From the NCBI RefSeq assembly GCF_001656035.1, contig NZ_CP010029.1, forward strand, positions 958,885-1,022,884: 64,000 bases of DNA. Direction: 5' to 3'. Under the pieces are notes generated by a model. It was not told the origin of the DNA. It did not search any database and worked only from the letters and a program-made list of their open reading frames with translations. How positions within the stretch are numbered: position 1 is the stretch's first letter; every line of letters starts with the position of its first letter. A program made the position numbers and the translations under genes. This document shows, piece by piece, positions 8,744-21,295 of the stretch. The stretch comes from Yersinia entomophaga (GTDB lineage: Bacteria; Pseudomonadota; Gammaproteobacteria; Enterobacterales; Enterobacteriaceae).

Positions 8744-10444
8744 ATGGAATCTATGATAAAAAGAATCGGACTCTATTTTCTGCTCGTCAGTAGCCCCGTC
8801 CAGGCGGCGACTCAGCCCGCTATGGGGAATTTTTTACCGCTAGGTGAAAGCGAAGCGCGCCGCTCTTTGCAGAACAGCGCCCGTGAGGTTAATGAGCTAA
8901 TGGAACAGCGTCGCTACCAACAGTTGCGCCAACCTAAGGCGATTGAAGAGGACGTTATTCCTGCTCAGGCGGCGTTGCCGGAATCCGATCGTTGTCTGGC
9001 GATAAAGGGCGTTTATTTACAGGGAATAACCCTTTTAGGAATGGGTGAACTGAATAAACTGACCGCTTTACCTTCGGATTGCATTACCAGCAATGATATC
9101 AATCGCCTGACTCATGAATTAACCCGTCTCTATGTTAGGCAGGGTTATATCACCGCTCGCGTGAATTTTGTTCCGCTGAATGCTGACGGCGAATTGGGCA
9201 TCAATGTTATTGAGGGCGTGGTAGAGAAAATAGAAGGGGGCGATTATTGGGTGAATAGCCGATTATTATTCCCTGATGTTGTAGGTAAGCCGCTCAAATT
9301 GTCGCAGCTTGATCAAGGTTTAGACCAGGCCAATCGATTGCAATCCAATCAGACGAAATTAGATATTTTGCCAGGGAGGAGCACCGGCGGTTCTATTATT
9401 CGTCTAAACAATACGCATAAAAAGCCCTGGTTGCTCACAGGCACGTTGGATAACTATGGTCAGAAAAATACCGGAGAGTGGTTGGTCCGTACTACCGCTA
9501 GCGTAGATAGCCCATTTGGTTTATCTGACTTTGTCAGCATGAATATCAGCAGCACGATCAAAGATGAATCGCGGCATCATAACCGGGCTTATACCTTACT
9601 TTATTCTTTGCCCTACGGAGCTTGGACATTCAGCAGTTTTGCCAGTTATTCCGAATACCTGAATTACCAGCGCTTACCGCTTAATACCGTGAAACTGGAT
9701 GGCAATACCCAGCAGTACGGCGGGCGCGCAGATTATATGTTTTATCGCGACCAGGAGCAGATCGATGCCCTGAACGTTCAGCTGACCTATAAGAACGTGA
9801 ATAACTACCTTGAGTCTTCCCGTTTAGGTATCAGCAGTACCACCCTGACGGTATTGGAGTTGGGTGCCAATCATTTGCAAATTCTTCCGCGCGGCGTGCT
9901 CAGCCTAAATGCCAGCGTAGAACGGGGACTCAGTTGGTTTGGCGCGGATAAAGCCAGTTCGCATCGGTCGGCTAACTACCCTGATGCCCAATTCACCAAA
10001 GCGAAAATGTTTGCCACTCTCAGCCAGCGTTTTAGCCTGTGGGAGCAGCCTTACCAACTCACTCACCTGTTTTACGGCCAGTACAGTCGCGATCCCTTGC
10101 CGGGGGTCGAATGGCTAAGCCTGACCGATCGCAGCGCGGTGCGCGGTTTTAGCCGCAATACCCTTTCGGCGGATAACGGCTGGTATCTGCAAAATACATT
10201 ATCACGGCCGATGACGCTCGGTAATGCCAGCTTGACGCCGCGCATAGGCGTTGACGTAGGGCGTGTTCAAGCCCATCGCGATGCCGTTGGCTGGCAGAGC
10301 AATATGGGGCTGAGTGCCGGTGTGTCCTTCAAATATTCGCAGGCGGTGGTTGATCTGGATGTGAGCCGAGGATGGCTGCTTTCCGATCAAAAAAGTCCCA
10401 CCGACCCGATTCAGGTGTTAGCTCGCCTGAGCTACAGCTTTTAG
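8744..10444 (+). CDS. shlB: ShlB/FhaC-type two-partner secretion outer-membrane transporter
   Basis: A 566-residue TpsB/Omp85-superfamily transporter that exports and, in the Serratia system, activates the hemolysin encoded next. A signal peptide ends near VQAAT (residue 21); two POTRA-like domains follow (about 80-240; AIKGVYLQGITLLG and NRLTHELTRLYVRQGYITARV), then a 16-strand barrel ending in the aromatic-terminal signature RLSYSF. The conserved barrel-loop motif VRGF is at 466-469. A second ATG at 8753 is as likely a start, since GGA lies before it. It is 70 bases upstream of the hemolysin gene, the usual shlB-shlA order. The symbol reflects family, not a verified orthologue; Yersinia names such as yhlB would also fit. 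Confidence 0.9.
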   Translation: MESMIKRIGLYFLLVSSPVQAATQPAMGNFLPLGESEARRSLQNSAREVNELMEQRRYQQLRQPKAIEEDVIPAQAALPESDRCLAIKGVYLQGITLLGMGELNKLTALPSDCITSNDINRLTHELTRLYVRQGYITARVNFVPLNADGELGINVIEGVVEKIEGGDYWVNSRLLFPDVVGKPLKLSQLDQGLDQANRLQSNQTKLDILPGRSTGGSIIRLNNTHKKPWLLTGTLDNYGQKNTGEWLVRTTASVDSPFGLSDFVSMNISSTIKDESRHHNRAYTLLYSLPYGAWTFSSFASYSEYLNYQRLPLNTVKLDGNTQQYGGRADYMFYRDQEQIDALNVQLTYKNVNNYLESSRLGISSTTLTVLELGANHLQILPRGVLSLNASVERGLSWFGADKASSHRSANYPDAQFTKAKMFATLSQRFSLWEQPYQLTHLFYGQYSRDPLPGVEWLSLTDRSAVRGFSRNTLSADNGWYLQNTLSRPMTLGNASLTPRIGVDVGRVQAHRDAVGWQSNMGLSAGVSFKYSQAVVDLDVSRGWLLSDQKSPTDPIQVLARLSYSF

Positions 10445-10514
10445 CTGACTTTCCATTCGTCAGTATTGCAGTGCTTTTACCTTTCAATGAATGGAAATAT
10501 TTGGAGAAACATGG

Positions 10515-13500
10515 ATGAAAAAAAGTAAGTTCCGCCTTTCCCCCTCAGGAAAGCTTGCCGCGTCGCTGGCGATTATCATTACTTCGCTAACCGCAACTCA
10601 GGCAGCAGATATTATCGGTGCGGGCGATGCCGGGCATAATCCGGGCATCAGTCAGGCGGCAAACGGTGCGGCGGTGGTGAATATCGTCACCCCGAACGCC
10701 TCGGGCCTGTCTCATAACCAATATCAGGATTTCAACGTTAACAAACCGGGGGCGGTGCTGAATAACGCCTTGAACGACGGACAATCTCAGTTAGCCGGTC
10801 AGCTGAACGCTAACCCCAACCTGAACGGACAGGCCGCTAACGTCATTTTGAACGAGGTCATTAGCCGCAACCCATCGTTATTGCTGGGTAAGCAGGAAAT
10901 ATTCGGTATGGCGGCAGATTATGTGCTGGCTAACCCGAACGGTATTGCCTGTGATGGTTGCGGGTTCATCAACACCAATCGCTCCGCTTTAGTGGTGGGA
11001 AACCCGCTGCTTGAAAAAGGAGCCTTAACCGGTTTCAACACTTTCGGCAATGACAATACTTTGAGCATTCGCTCCGGCGGATTACAGGCCAACAGCGTGT
11101 TGGATCTGATCGCGCCCAAAATTGACAGTCGCGGGAAAGTGATTGCCACGCAGCAAATTAACGCGCTCAGTGGGCACAATCAAACTGCAGCCGACGGCAG
11201 TTTAGTGCGAGCGGAGGATGTCCCGAACAGTAGTCTGGACAGCTACTATCTCGGCAGTATGCAGGCGGGTCGCATTCGCTTGGTGAATACTACTGTGGGC
11301 AGTGGCGTAAATCTGGCCGGGGAATTCACCGGGTTGGAAGGCATAGACGTAAGCTCTCAGGGCAATTTGGGCTTACAGGCAGCGAATCTGCGCGGTGGTG
11401 ATATCGGTCTACAGGGTAAAAACATCGATGCTCAAGGCGTCGTGAAAAACAGCAGTACGAATCGCGACGGCAGTGAGAATTACAACAGCACCTGGAGCGG
11501 CCAGTACGTCAATGACCGCAGTACCACGCAACGATTACAGCGTACGGTATTAACCGGCAAAAATATCACGCTGAACGCCAGCGATCGTAACCGACTGACG
11601 GCGACAGATATTCAAGGGGATAATGTCACCCTGCAAGGTGGTGAACTGACGTTGGACGGGCAGATGCTGACCCAGACTCAGGGTCATACGCACAATCAGG
11701 ATAAGCTTACCTGGCGGCACAATGTCACGACAGAAAGCGAACAGCGTCAGCAGATCGGGACGTCGGTCAAAGCCCGTGAGAACGCGACTCTGAAGGCCAC
11801 GGCTGGTGATATTCAGTTGAAAGGCAGTAGCGTGGAAGCGGGTAACAATCTGGCACTCAACGCTACCGGCGACATTCAGCTGACGGGGTTGGTGGAGCAG
11901 AAGAAATCCACCGAAACTGGCTATCGCAAAAATCACACGGCCAGCTTACTGACGGGAAACTGGCAGGAAAGCAGCGAAAGTGAAAGTCTGAAGAAAAGCC
12001 AACTACGAGCGGGCGATAATCTGGGGCTAACGGCCGGCAACGCGGTGGTCAGTCGCGCAGGCAATGTGCAAGCCGGTAAAGATTTGCTGGTCACGGCGGA
12101 AAAGGTGCGGATTGACGTGCAGAAAACCGCCAATAGAAAAACTCAGAAAGATAATAAAACGGCCTGGGGCGGAATTGGCGGCGGTGATAATAAAGACAAT
12201 GCCAATTTACAGGAAATCAGCCAGGCTTCAGAACTGACGGCGGGCGGTAAACTTTTGGTGTCCGGTAATCAGGGCGTCACTATTACCGGTAGTAAAGTAA
12301 AAGGGACGCAGGGCGGTTTTGTGCAAACCCAACACGGCGATTTGGTGATTGATAATGCCGTGAGTACCACTACCGATAAAGTGAATAGCCGCACCGGAAC
12401 CGTATTCAACATCACCAAGGGTTCACAAAAGACCAATAACTCCATGCAGCAGACTGTAGGCAGTGAACTGAAATCCGATGCGGATTTAAAACTGTTCAGC
12501 CAGCAGGATATTACCGTGGTAGGCAGTTTGGTGAAAAGCGCGGGCGAGCTGGGCATTGACGCTCTGGGTGATGTCAATGTGAAAGCAGCCGAACTGCAAC
12601 ACAAAATCGATGAAGAGAAAACCGCTTTAAGCCTGAAAGGCCACGCGGAGAAAACCGGAGATAAGCAATATCGCGCGGGTGTTAATCTGGATCACACTCG
12701 CGATACCGAAAATACCGAACGCAGTGAAAACAAATCTTCAACCCTGAGCGGGGGGAGCGTGACGTTAGCATCGGGTAAAGATGTCACTTTCACTGGCTCT
12801 CAGCTGGTCGCTCATCACGGCGATGCCAAAGTCAGCGGCAACAATGTCACCTTTACAGCAGCAGAAGATCAAACCACCAGTGAAAGCAGCCACGCCAAAA
12901 CCGGCGGCGGTTTCTATTACGTGGGCGGGATGGATAAAGCCGGCAGTGGTATTCAGGTGGGGCATGAAAGCAGCAAAACTCACAGCGATGGCAGCAAAGC
13001 GCTGGTTTCTGGGACTCAGGTCAGCGGAGATTTGGTGATTGCGGCCAAGGGCGACCTGACTCATCAGGGCACCCAGCAACAGATTGGTGGGAAATATCAG
13101 GTTGATGCCGATAATGTCCACAATCTGGCGGCTAAAAATAGCGATAACAGCACAACCACAACGTTGAAAGTGGGCGTAGATATCGGTGTAAACGCCGATT
13201 ATAGCGCCATCACTCGCCCGTTAGAGCGCGCCGGTGGCAAGGTTGCCAGCCTGGATGCTGGCGGTACGCTTAATGATATCGGCGGAATAGGTGCGCCGAA
13301 CGTTGGGATTGATGTTAACGCCAGCGGTAGCAGCAGTGATGTGCGTAAAAACAGCGAGCAAGCGGTAGTGAATACGGTGAATGCCGGTGATATTTCCATC
13401 AATGCAGGGGGAGCAATCCGCGATCAGGGAACGCAATACAAAGCTAATCAGGGCGGCGTCACCTTGGATGCAGAAAGCCATAGCCACGAAGCTGCGGTGA

Positions 13501-15392
13501 ATCGCGATCAGACCGTTAGTCGTGAAACGAATGGCAGCGCCGGCGTGCGGGTTTACACCACGACCGGTAGCGATGTGGTCGTGGATGCTAAAGGTCAGGG
13601 AGGGACGACTCGCAGCGATAAAATCAATGAGCAAGCCGTTGCCGGTGGCATCAGCGCGGTAGACGGTATCACGATTCGGGTTAAAGACGACGCGCGCTAT
13701 ACCGGAACCGCTCTCGACGCTGGAAAAGGTAAAGTCAACGTCACTGCCGGTGGCGATATAGCTTTTGAACAGGCGACCGACCGCGAAACCGAAAATCATA
13801 GCGGCTTCAACGTGAAGGCTTCTGGCAAAGGTGGTTTCACCGCAGATAGCAAAAGCTTCGGCGGCGGTTTGGGCGGTGACTATGACAAAGGGGAAAGCAA
13901 GACGTCTCACGCTAACGTGAGCCAATTACAGGGCTTGCAAGGCGTAGAATTGAATGCCGGACAGGATTTAACGCTGCAAGGCAGTGAAATCGGCAGCAAA
14001 GATCGGCCGGTGGGCGATGTCACGCTGAACGGGAATAAAGTTGATTTGCAGGCCGCACAGTCCAGCCATTGGGAGAAAAGCACTAAGTTCTCCGGCAATC
14101 TGGACGCCGGTGGCAGCAAAGGGGAAACCGATAAAAAAACCAGCGCTGGCGGTAACTTCGGCTTTGCCGCAGATTACGCCAAAGTCGATCAATCGACCAA
14201 CGACGCTCAAGGCGGTGGTATCACTAGCAGCGGCAACCTGAATATTCAGGCCAACGGTGATAATGAGCAAGCCATTCACCTGGAAGGTACGCAGGTGAGC
14301 AGCAAAAATACCGTTTTGAATGCGGATAATGGTGGAATTGTGCTGGAATCTGCTAAAAGCGGAGAGCACAAAGATAACTGGAATCTGGGAGGCAAAGCCA
14401 ACGGTAAACTCGGCCAAAGTTTCGGTAAAGATGAGCAGGGCGCGGTAGACAGCGCCAGCGGGAAGAAAACCCACACGGCGGGCGTCGGCGCGACCTTCGG
14501 TCTCGATCGTAAACAGGCAGGCACTCAGCAAAATACCCAGATTGCGACCGGCGATCTGAGCTTCTCCAGCGATGCGGATACGGTTCTGGCCGGCGCGAAA
14601 GTCAAAGCGGATAAAGTGGACGGCAGCGTGGGCGGCGATTTGCGTATTGAAAGCCGCAGAGACACCGAACAAAGTCTGAAAGTTGGCGTTGACGTTGGAT
14701 TAAGTCATACCAACGATCCGAACAGCAGCGTGGTTTCCAAAGTCTCTAAAGTCGGTACGCCACGTTACGCGGATAAAGTAAAAGAAACGCTGGAAGGCGG
14801 CGCGAACAAAGTCTTCGATAAAGCCGAGGAGAAATATAACCAAACCGCTCGCGGTCTGGACAGCAAACAAGATACCACCAACGGCGTCAGCTTCAGTAAA
14901 GCCGAGGATAAAGTGACCTTGCCGGAAACGCTCGCCAATGAGAAAGAGGGCAGCGCGCTGTGGGATAAAGGTGCACGTAAAGCGGGCAATGTGGCCAAAG
15001 AGAGTCTTTTAGGCCCGGCAGGCCGTGATGGGCACTTTAAGGTTACCGCCGATGTGGTGAAAAACGATGCCGTTGGTGAACAAACTGCGCTAAGTGGCAA
15101 GCAGGGCGTGAACCTGACCGTACAAGGTAAAACTCAGCTGATCGGCGGCCAGATCGGTAGCCAGAAAGGGCAAGTTGACCTGAACAGCGGCGGTCTTGAG
15201 CAAAGTGATATGAATGGCAAACGCTATCACGGCGGCGGCAGCGCCGATGTGGCAGCCACCGTAGGCAGCCTGTTGAGCGGCAGCACCAAAGATATTCTTT
15301 CTGGGGATTCACCGTTCATTAAAGTGGATAAAGGGACGACCGAGGTTAGCGATGCTCGCGGCGCGATTATCAGCCATAAAACGGTTAAATAA
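10515..15392 (+). CDS. shlA: ShlA-type secreted hemolysin (TpsA protein)
   Basis: A 1625-residue two-partner secretion exoprotein that aligns by eye along its length with Serratia marcescens ShlA (about 1608 residues), a pore-forming hemolysin, rather than with the much longer FhaB or CdiA proteins. A signal peptide ends near TATQA/AD (residue 30). The TPS secretion domain carries NPNL (100-103), NPNGI (140-144) and the CxxC pair CDGC (146-149) found in ShlA and HpmA. The body is a beta-helix of degenerate Gly/Asn/Asp-rich repeats. There is no VENN motif, no CdiA-type toxin tail and no immunity gene downstream. The start at 10515 is chosen over 10491 because GGAG lies 8 bases upstream and the protein then begins MKKSKFRLS like the family. 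Cytolysis of host cells is the expected role. Confidence 0.92.
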   Translation: MKKSKFRLSPSGKLAASLAIIITSLTATQAADIIGAGDAGHNPGISQAANGAAVVNIVTPNASGLSHNQYQDFNVNKPGAVLNNALNDGQSQLAGQLNANPNLNGQAANVILNEVISRNPSLLLGKQEIFGMAADYVLANPNGIACDGCGFINTNRSALVVGNPLLEKGALTGFNTFGNDNTLSIRSGGLQANSVLDLIAPKIDSRGKVIATQQINALSGHNQTAADGSLVRAEDVPNSSLDSYYLGSMQAGRIRLVNTTVGSGVNLAGEFTGLEGIDVSSQGNLGLQAANLRGGDIGLQGKNIDAQGVVKNSSTNRDGSENYNSTWSGQYVNDRSTTQRLQRTVLTGKNITLNASDRNRLTATDIQGDNVTLQGGELTLDGQMLTQTQGHTHNQDKLTWRHNVTTESEQRQQIGTSVKARENATLKATAGDIQLKGSSVEAGNNLALNATGDIQLTGLVEQKKSTETGYRKNHTASLLTGNWQESSESESLKKSQLRAGDNLGLTAGNAVVSRAGNVQAGKDLLVTAEKVRIDVQKTANRKTQKDNKTAWGGIGGGDNKDNANLQEISQASELTAGGKLLVSGNQGVTITGSKVKGTQGGFVQTQHGDLVIDNAVSTTTDKVNSRTGTVFNITKGSQKTNNSMQQTVGSELKSDADLKLFSQQDITVVGSLVKSAGELGIDALGDVNVKAAELQHKIDEEKTALSLKGHAEKTGDKQYRAGVNLDHTRDTENTERSENKSSTLSGGSVTLASGKDVTFTGSQLVAHHGDAKVSGNNVTFTAAEDQTTSESSHAKTGGGFYYVGGMDKAGSGIQVGHESSKTHSDGSKALVSGTQVSGDLVIAAKGDLTHQGTQQQIGGKYQVDADNVHNLAAKNSDNSTTTTLKVGVDIGVNADYSAITRPLERAGGKVASLDAGGTLNDIGGIGAPNVGIDVNASGSSSDVRKNSEQAVVNTVNAGDISINAGGAIRDQGTQYKANQGGVTLDAESHSHEAAVNRDQTVSRETNGSAGVRVYTTTGSDVVVDAKGQGGTTRSDKINEQAVAGGISAVDGITIRVKDDARYTGTALDAGKGKVNVTAGGDIAFEQATDRETENHSGFNVKASGKGGFTADSKSFGGGLGGDYDKGESKTSHANVSQLQGLQGVELNAGQDLTLQGSEIGSKDRPVGDVTLNGNKVDLQAAQSSHWEKSTKFSGNLDAGGSKGETDKKTSAGGNFGFAADYAKVDQSTNDAQGGGITSSGNLNIQANGDNEQAIHLEGTQVSSKNTVLNADNGGIVLESAKSGEHKDNWNLGGKANGKLGQSFGKDEQGAVDSASGKKTHTAGVGATFGLDRKQAGTQQNTQIATGDLSFSSDADTVLAGAKVKADKVDGSVGGDLRIESRRDTEQSLKVGVDVGLSHTNDPNSSVVSKVSKVGTPRYADKVKETLEGGANKVFDKAEEKYNQTARGLDSKQDTTNGVSFSKAEDKVTLPETLANEKEGSALWDKGARKAGNVAKESLLGPAGRDGHFKVTADVVKNDAVGEQTALSGKQGVNLTVQGKTQLIGGQIGSQKGQVDLNSGGLEQSDMNGKRYHGGGSADVAATVGSLLSGSTKDILSGDSPFIKVDKGTTEVSDARGAIISHKTVK

Positions 15393-15433
15393 GCGGGAGC
15401 GATAAGAGGTTATTCTTTTTAGATCAAATAAAT

Positions 15434-15480
15434 AATAGCCCACGCTAACGGAGTTATTCGTTAAGTGGGCTATTTTCTCT
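15434..15480. terminator. Bidirectional terminator between the hemolysin gene and argS
   Basis: AATAGCCCAC (15434-15443) pairs with GTGGGCTATT (15465-15474), and TAACG/CGTTA pair inside it; T-rich sequence follows on both strands. It separates two convergent genes. Confidence 0.8.
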
Positions 15481-15551
15481 TACATGATCACATGATCAAT
15501 CGTTACATCACCAATTTTCCGCAGACAATCAATGCCCGCGCACCATCGGTT

Positions 15552-17285
15552 TTACATCCGTTCTACCGTTTCAATACCCAAAGTATCCAAACCTTGCTTC
15601 AGCGTCTTGGCGGTTAGCATCGCCAGTTTCAGGCGGCTTTGACGGCTTTCTTCGCTATCGGCGTTCAGAATCTGGCAGTGCTCGTAGAAGCTAGAGAACA
15701 AACCGGCCACATCGTACAGATAGGCACACATAACGTGCGGAGTGCCTTCGCGGGCGACGTTAGTAATGGTTTCTTCGAATTGAAGCAAACGGGTTGCCAG
15801 TGCGGCTTCGCGGTCTTCGGTGATGACTAACGGCAGCGTCAGGCTGCTCGCGTCTACCACACCAGCGCGTTTAAACACTGAAACTACGCGGGTATAAGCA
15901 TATTGCATGTAAGGCGCGGTATTGCCGTCCAATGCCAGCATATTATCCCAGTCGAAGACGTAATCGGTAGTCCGGCTTTTCGACAGGTCGGCGTATTTCA
16001 CCGCGCCGATACCGACCGCATTTACCACTTCGGCCAGTTCATCCGCAGGCATATCCGGGTTTTTCTCCGCGATCAGCTTACCTGCGCGTTCGATAGCTTC
16101 GTCCAACAGTTCAGACAGCTTAACGGTGCCGCCAGAGCGGGTTTTGAATGGTTTGCCATCTTTGCCCAGCATCATGCCGAACATATGGTGTTCTAACGGC
16201 ACGGATTCTGGAACATAACCGGCTTTACGCACGATGGTCCAGGCTTGCATTAAATGCTGATGCTGCCGGGAATCGATGTAATACAGCACCCGGTCGGCAC
16301 CCAGCGTTTCGTAACGATATTTGGCACAGGCGATATCTGTGGTGGTGTAAAGGTAGCCGCCATCCTTTTTCTGGATAATGACGCCCATAGGCTCGCCTTC
16401 TTTATTTTTGTATTCATCGAGGAATACAACGGTAGCGCCTTCGCTCTCAACCGCCAGACCTTTCGCTTTTAGATCGGCCACAATGCCCGGCAGCATTGAG
16501 TTGTACAGACTTTCACCCATGACGTCGTCTTTGGTCAGAGTGACATTCAGACGATCGTAGGAAATCTGGTTTTGCGTCATGGTGATATCCACCAATTTAC
16601 GCCACATGGCGCGGCAATATTCATCCCCGCCCTGCAGTTTTACGACGTAAGCGCGAGCGCGAGCCGCAAATTCTTCGTCTTCATCGTAATTTTTCTTCGC
16701 TTCGCGATAGAAAGCTTCCAGATCTGACAGACCCATATCGCTGGCGTTCTCATTCTGCATTTTTTCCAGATAGGCGATCAGCATCCCGAATTGGGTGCCC
16801 CAATCTCCGACGTGGTTAGCGCGAATGACATTGTGACCCAAAAATTCAAGCGTTCGCGCGGCGGCGTCACCGATAATGGTGGAGCGTAGGTGACCCACAT
16901 GCATTTCTTTCGCTACGTTTGGCGCAGAATAGTCGATAACCACGGTCTGAGGCTCAACCGGAGCAATCCCCAGTTTTGGCGCAGTCAGGGCAAACTCGAC
17001 TTTCTCGGCAACCCATTGGCGGTCGAGGAAGATGTTGATAAAACCGGGGCCGGCGATCTCGACTTTGCTGGCGATACCCTCAAGATCCAGCAGCTCAACC
17101 ACTTTTTCAGCCAGTTGTCGGGGTTGCATACCGAGTTTTTTGGCAACGGCCATCACGCCATTTGCTTGATAATCGCCAAATTGGGCCTTTGCGGACTGGC
17201 GAACTTGCGCTTCGCTGTCGACGGGGGCACCTGCTGCAATCAGCGCCTGGCTGACTTTATCTGAAAGAAGAGCCTGAATATTCAC
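15552..17285 (-). CDS. argS: Arginyl-tRNA synthetase
   Basis: A 577-residue class Ia aminoacyl-tRNA synthetase that charges tRNA-Arg in the cytosol. The Arg-tRNA synthetase N-terminal Add-1 domain is at residues 1-100, and the HIGH signature appears as HVGH in [15 protein letters not shown] (near 122-136). As in E. coli ArgS there is no canonical [19 protein letters not shown] takes its place. The C-terminal DALR anticodon-binding domain ends at [10 protein letters not shown]. Length equals E. coli (577). A 6-bp hairpin with an A4 loop (17311-17326) lies in its leader. It is divergent from yecM. Confidence 0.97.
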   Translation of the reverse strand: MNIQALLSDKVSQALIAAGAPVDSEAQVRQSAKAQFGDYQANGVMAVAKKLGMQPRQLAEKVVELLDLEGIASKVEIAGPGFINIFLDRQWVAEKVEFALTAPKLGIAPVEPQTVVIDYSAPNVAKEMHVGHLRSTIIGDAAARTLEFLGHNVIRANHVGDWGTQFGMLIAYLEKMQNENASDMGLSDLEAFYREAKKNYDEDEEFAARARAYVVKLQGGDEYCRAMWRKLVDITMTQNQISYDRLNVTLTKDDVMGESLYNSMLPGIVADLKAKGLAVESEGATVVFLDEYKNKEGEPMGVIIQKKDGGYLYTTTDIACAKYRYETLGADRVLYYIDSRQHQHLMQAWTIVRKAGYVPESVPLEHHMFGMMLGKDGKPFKTRSGGTVKLSELLDEAIERAGKLIAEKNPDMPADELAEVVNAVGIGAVKYADLSKSRTTDYVFDWDNMLALDGNTAPYMQYAYTRVVSVFKRAGVVDASSLTLPLVITEDREAALATRLLQFEETITNVAREGTPHVMCAYLYDVAGLFSSFYEHCQILNADSEESRQSRLKLAMLTAKTLKQGLDTLGIETVERM

Positions 17286-17613
17286 CGGGTTACCTTAATT
17301 ACGGACATGAGGCGCAAAAATGCGCCCTGTTAATATCAACGGGTCTGGCGTCACGCACGCGGTTTCTCTACGCGGGAGGGCCAACCACAAAACTGCTGGG
17401 TTTATATCATATTTGCCCGCCGACGTCAGCAGGGGGAAAGCCTTCCGCTTGTGCTATCTCAGCGCTATGTTCCTAACGAACAAAAACAGTGCTTTTATCG
17501 GTTATTTCAACAGCAATAGCGGAGATTCATCGACAAAACTCTGTTGTTCGCCGCTGAAAACGGTAAATTATGGCCGATTCGCTTTCCCCCCCGATGAACG
17601 GAGAGAAAACCTT
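17286..17613. other. argS/yecM divergent intergenic region
   Basis: About 330 bases without a convincing gene; the frame upstream of yecM is open from 17320 but lacks a ribosome binding site and family similarity. GGCGCAAAAATGCGCC at 17311-17326 is a perfect 6-bp hairpin just upstream of argS. Promoters for both genes must lie here. Confidence 0.5.
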
Positions 17614-18180
17614 ATGCAAGCCTTGGCACACATTACCGAATTACAGGATTTGGTACAGGATTTACCCCGTTTTGAACAACAGCTGACGGATTTTGCGCAA
17701 CGGCTCAATTTGGACCTCAGCCAGTTCACCGCCGACCACATTTCTCTACGCTGTCACCAGGCCGCTACAGCCGATCGCTGGCGCAGCGGTTTGCTTCAGT
17801 GCGGTAGCCTGATGTCAGAAAATCTTATCAATGGCCGCCCTATCTGCCTGTTTGATTTAGCGCTGCCGTTGTCCGTTGGGCCTTGGGGAATTGATTGCGT
17901 AGAATTGCCTTATCCGGGAAATAAGCGTTATCCCCATGAAGGCTGGGAGCATATTGAACTGGTATTGGCCGGCACCCCGGAAACGCTGTACTCGCGGGCG
18001 TTGAGCCTGCTACCGGCAGAGTCTGACCTACCGGTAGGCGTGACCTTCAAATTCAGTTCGCCAAAAGGGGAAGCCGAACGTTTGGCTAACCCCACGCTGG
18101 CGGTAAGCAACGGCGCGATTACCATTAAGTTCCATCCCTATACATTAAGGCAAATTATTGACAGTGAGCACAATAGTTAA
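17614..18180 (+). CDS. yecM: YecM, VOC-like conserved protein
   Basis: A 188-residue protein of the YecM family, with a fold like the glyoxalase/bleomycin-resistance (vicinal oxygen chelate) superfamily. Family features include the TADHISLRCHQ segment, the ELPYPGNKRYPHEGWEHIELVL core with candidate metal-binding H and E, and KFHPYTLRQIIDSE at the end. The start at 17614 is selected over an open frame from 17320 because GGAGAG lies 8 bases upstream and the length then equals the E. coli protein. Catalytic role unknown. Pairing with argS on the divergent side is conserved in enterics. Confidence 0.9.
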   Translation: MQALAHITELQDLVQDLPRFEQQLTDFAQRLNLDLSQFTADHISLRCHQAATADRWRSGLLQCGSLMSENLINGRPICLFDLALPLSVGPWGIDCVELPYPGNKRYPHEGWEHIELVLAGTPETLYSRALSLLPAESDLPVGVTFKFSSPKGEAERLANPTLAVSNGAITIKFHPYTLRQIIDSEHNS

Positions 18181-18412
18181 CGTGTTTAGGTTATTTATCT
18201 CGCTCAGGATTATCACTTATGGTTATCACTGTGACTGACCTCTAGTCATTATTTTGAATTGAATGCCATAGTAAGGCTTTCGGCAGTCTTGATGAGATGA
18301 CCTTTGGGCTTGAGTGATAAGTTCTGCATCCAATCTATCAGACGGCGGAATGATTGATTTACGGGTGGTGAAATGAGCTGTAGCAGATGTGTTTGTCAAA
18401 AGGGGAGAGATA

Positions 18413-19171
18413 ATGACTAAGTTAGAAATTTGTTGCTATAGCGTCGATTGCGCGCAGACCGCTGAGCGCGCTGGAGCCGATAGAATTGAGTTGTGCTCAG
18501 GTCAGTCTGAAGGCGGCCTGACGCCAAGTTTGGGCGCGCTGATGCAAGCGCGTGCCACGGTAACCATTCCGGTCCACCCGATAGTCCGGCCGCGCGGTGG
18601 TGATTTCTGCTATAGCGAGAGTGATTTTGCGATCATGAAAAATGATATCGCACAAATTCGGGATATGGGGTTTGCCGGAGTTGTCGTCGGCGTACTGGAT
18701 GAAGAAGGGCACATTGATTTGCCGCGAATGCGTGAAATCATGGAGATCAGCGGCCCGCTGGCGGTCACTTTCCATCGGGCATTTGATATGTGTCTGAATC
18801 CGATGGTGGCGTTGGAACAGTTAACGCAGTTGGGCGTGGCGCGGATTTTGACCTCCGGCCAACAGCAAAATGCCGAGTTGGGGTTAACCTTACTGCGCGA
18901 TCTGGTGAACGCGACCCAGGGGCCGATTATTATGGCCGGTGCCGGTGTGCGCTTGTCAAATATGCAGAAATTCTTAGAAATTGGCGTCACGGAATTACAC
19001 AGTTCCGCAGGCCGCACACGTCCTTCCACCATGCGTTACCGTAAAGCCGGTGTCACTATGTGTGCAGATAACGATGTGGATGAATTTGCTCGCTATTGCG
19101 TGGATGAAGAAGTGGTGGAGGCGATGAAAAGCCTGTTATGTATTACCGAACCGCTGCCACGTTCCGCCTGA
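18413..19171 (+). CDS. cutC: CutC family protein
   Basis: A 252-residue TIM-barrel protein ([28 protein letters not shown]). The conserved family stretches [25 protein letters not shown] and RILTSGQQ are all present. CutC was named for copper tolerance in E. coli, but that role has been disputed and the biochemical function is not known. The start is supported by AGGGGAGA immediately upstream; an in-frame ATG at 18389 is less likely. It is convergent with cmoB across a strong terminator. In E. coli cutC also neighbours yecM and cmoB. Confidence 0.92.
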   Translation: MTKLEICCYSVDCAQTAERAGADRIELCSGQSEGGLTPSLGALMQARATVTIPVHPIVRPRGGDFCYSESDFAIMKNDIAQIRDMGFAGVVVGVLDEEGHIDLPRMREIMEISGPLAVTFHRAFDMCLNPMVALEQLTQLGVARILTSGQQQNAELGLTLLRDLVNATQGPIIMAGAGVRLSNMQKFLEIGVTELHSSAGRTRPSTMRYRKAGVTMCADNDVDEFARYCVDEEVVEAMKSLLCITEPLPRSA

Positions 19172-19182
19172 TAGTCCTAAAT

Positions 19183-19219
19183 AAAAAAGCCCCGACGCGT
19201 GATGTTCGGGGCTTTTTTT
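19183..19219. terminator. Bidirectional terminator between cutC and cmoB
   Basis: GCCCCGA (19189-19195) pairs with TCGGGGC (19206-19212), flanked by six A on the left and seven T on the right, giving U-tracts on both strands. Confidence 0.92.
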
Positions 19220-19243
19220 ATGCCGGAAGAGAGCCGATTGTGA

Positions 19244-21063
<1,820 letters not shown>

Positions 21064-21075
21064 CTAACAGAAACG

Positions 21076-21097
21076 ACCGGTTTTTGCTAAAACCGGT
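21076..21097. repeat. Perfect 9-bp inverted repeat upstream of cmoA
   Basis: ACCGGTTTT (21076-21084) and AAAACCGGT (21089-21097) pair across a 4-base loop. It lies between the divergent cmoA and the unknown gene at 21296; with no T-run beyond the stem it may be an operator or a leader hairpin. Confidence 0.4.
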
Positions 21098-21295
21098 TAA
21101 ACCTGAGTGACAGGAAAATTTGTCCTTGATAATTTAAAGGGATTGGTCGCTTACTCCTGGTTATTCCGTGGCTATAGCGGCCTGAGTCGCTGCTATATGG
21201 GTTCGGTTATCGTTGAATATATAACCGGTGGATTTAACAGCAACCAGTGATGTCTGGTGTTATTATCCGTTGCGGGAATAATTCAGGGATGGATG

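Noticed and set aside
12269..12604. Open reading frames antisense to the hemolysin gene (for example 12269-12604, 13221-13925, 13968-14672)
   Set aside because: They are long only because the repetitive, codon-biased hemolysin sequence leaves the opposite strand open; they lack ribosome binding sites and family similarity.
10515..15392. CdiA-type contact-dependent inhibition system
   Set aside because: The protein has ShlA length and end, no VENN pretoxin motif, no variable toxin tail and no immunity gene downstream.
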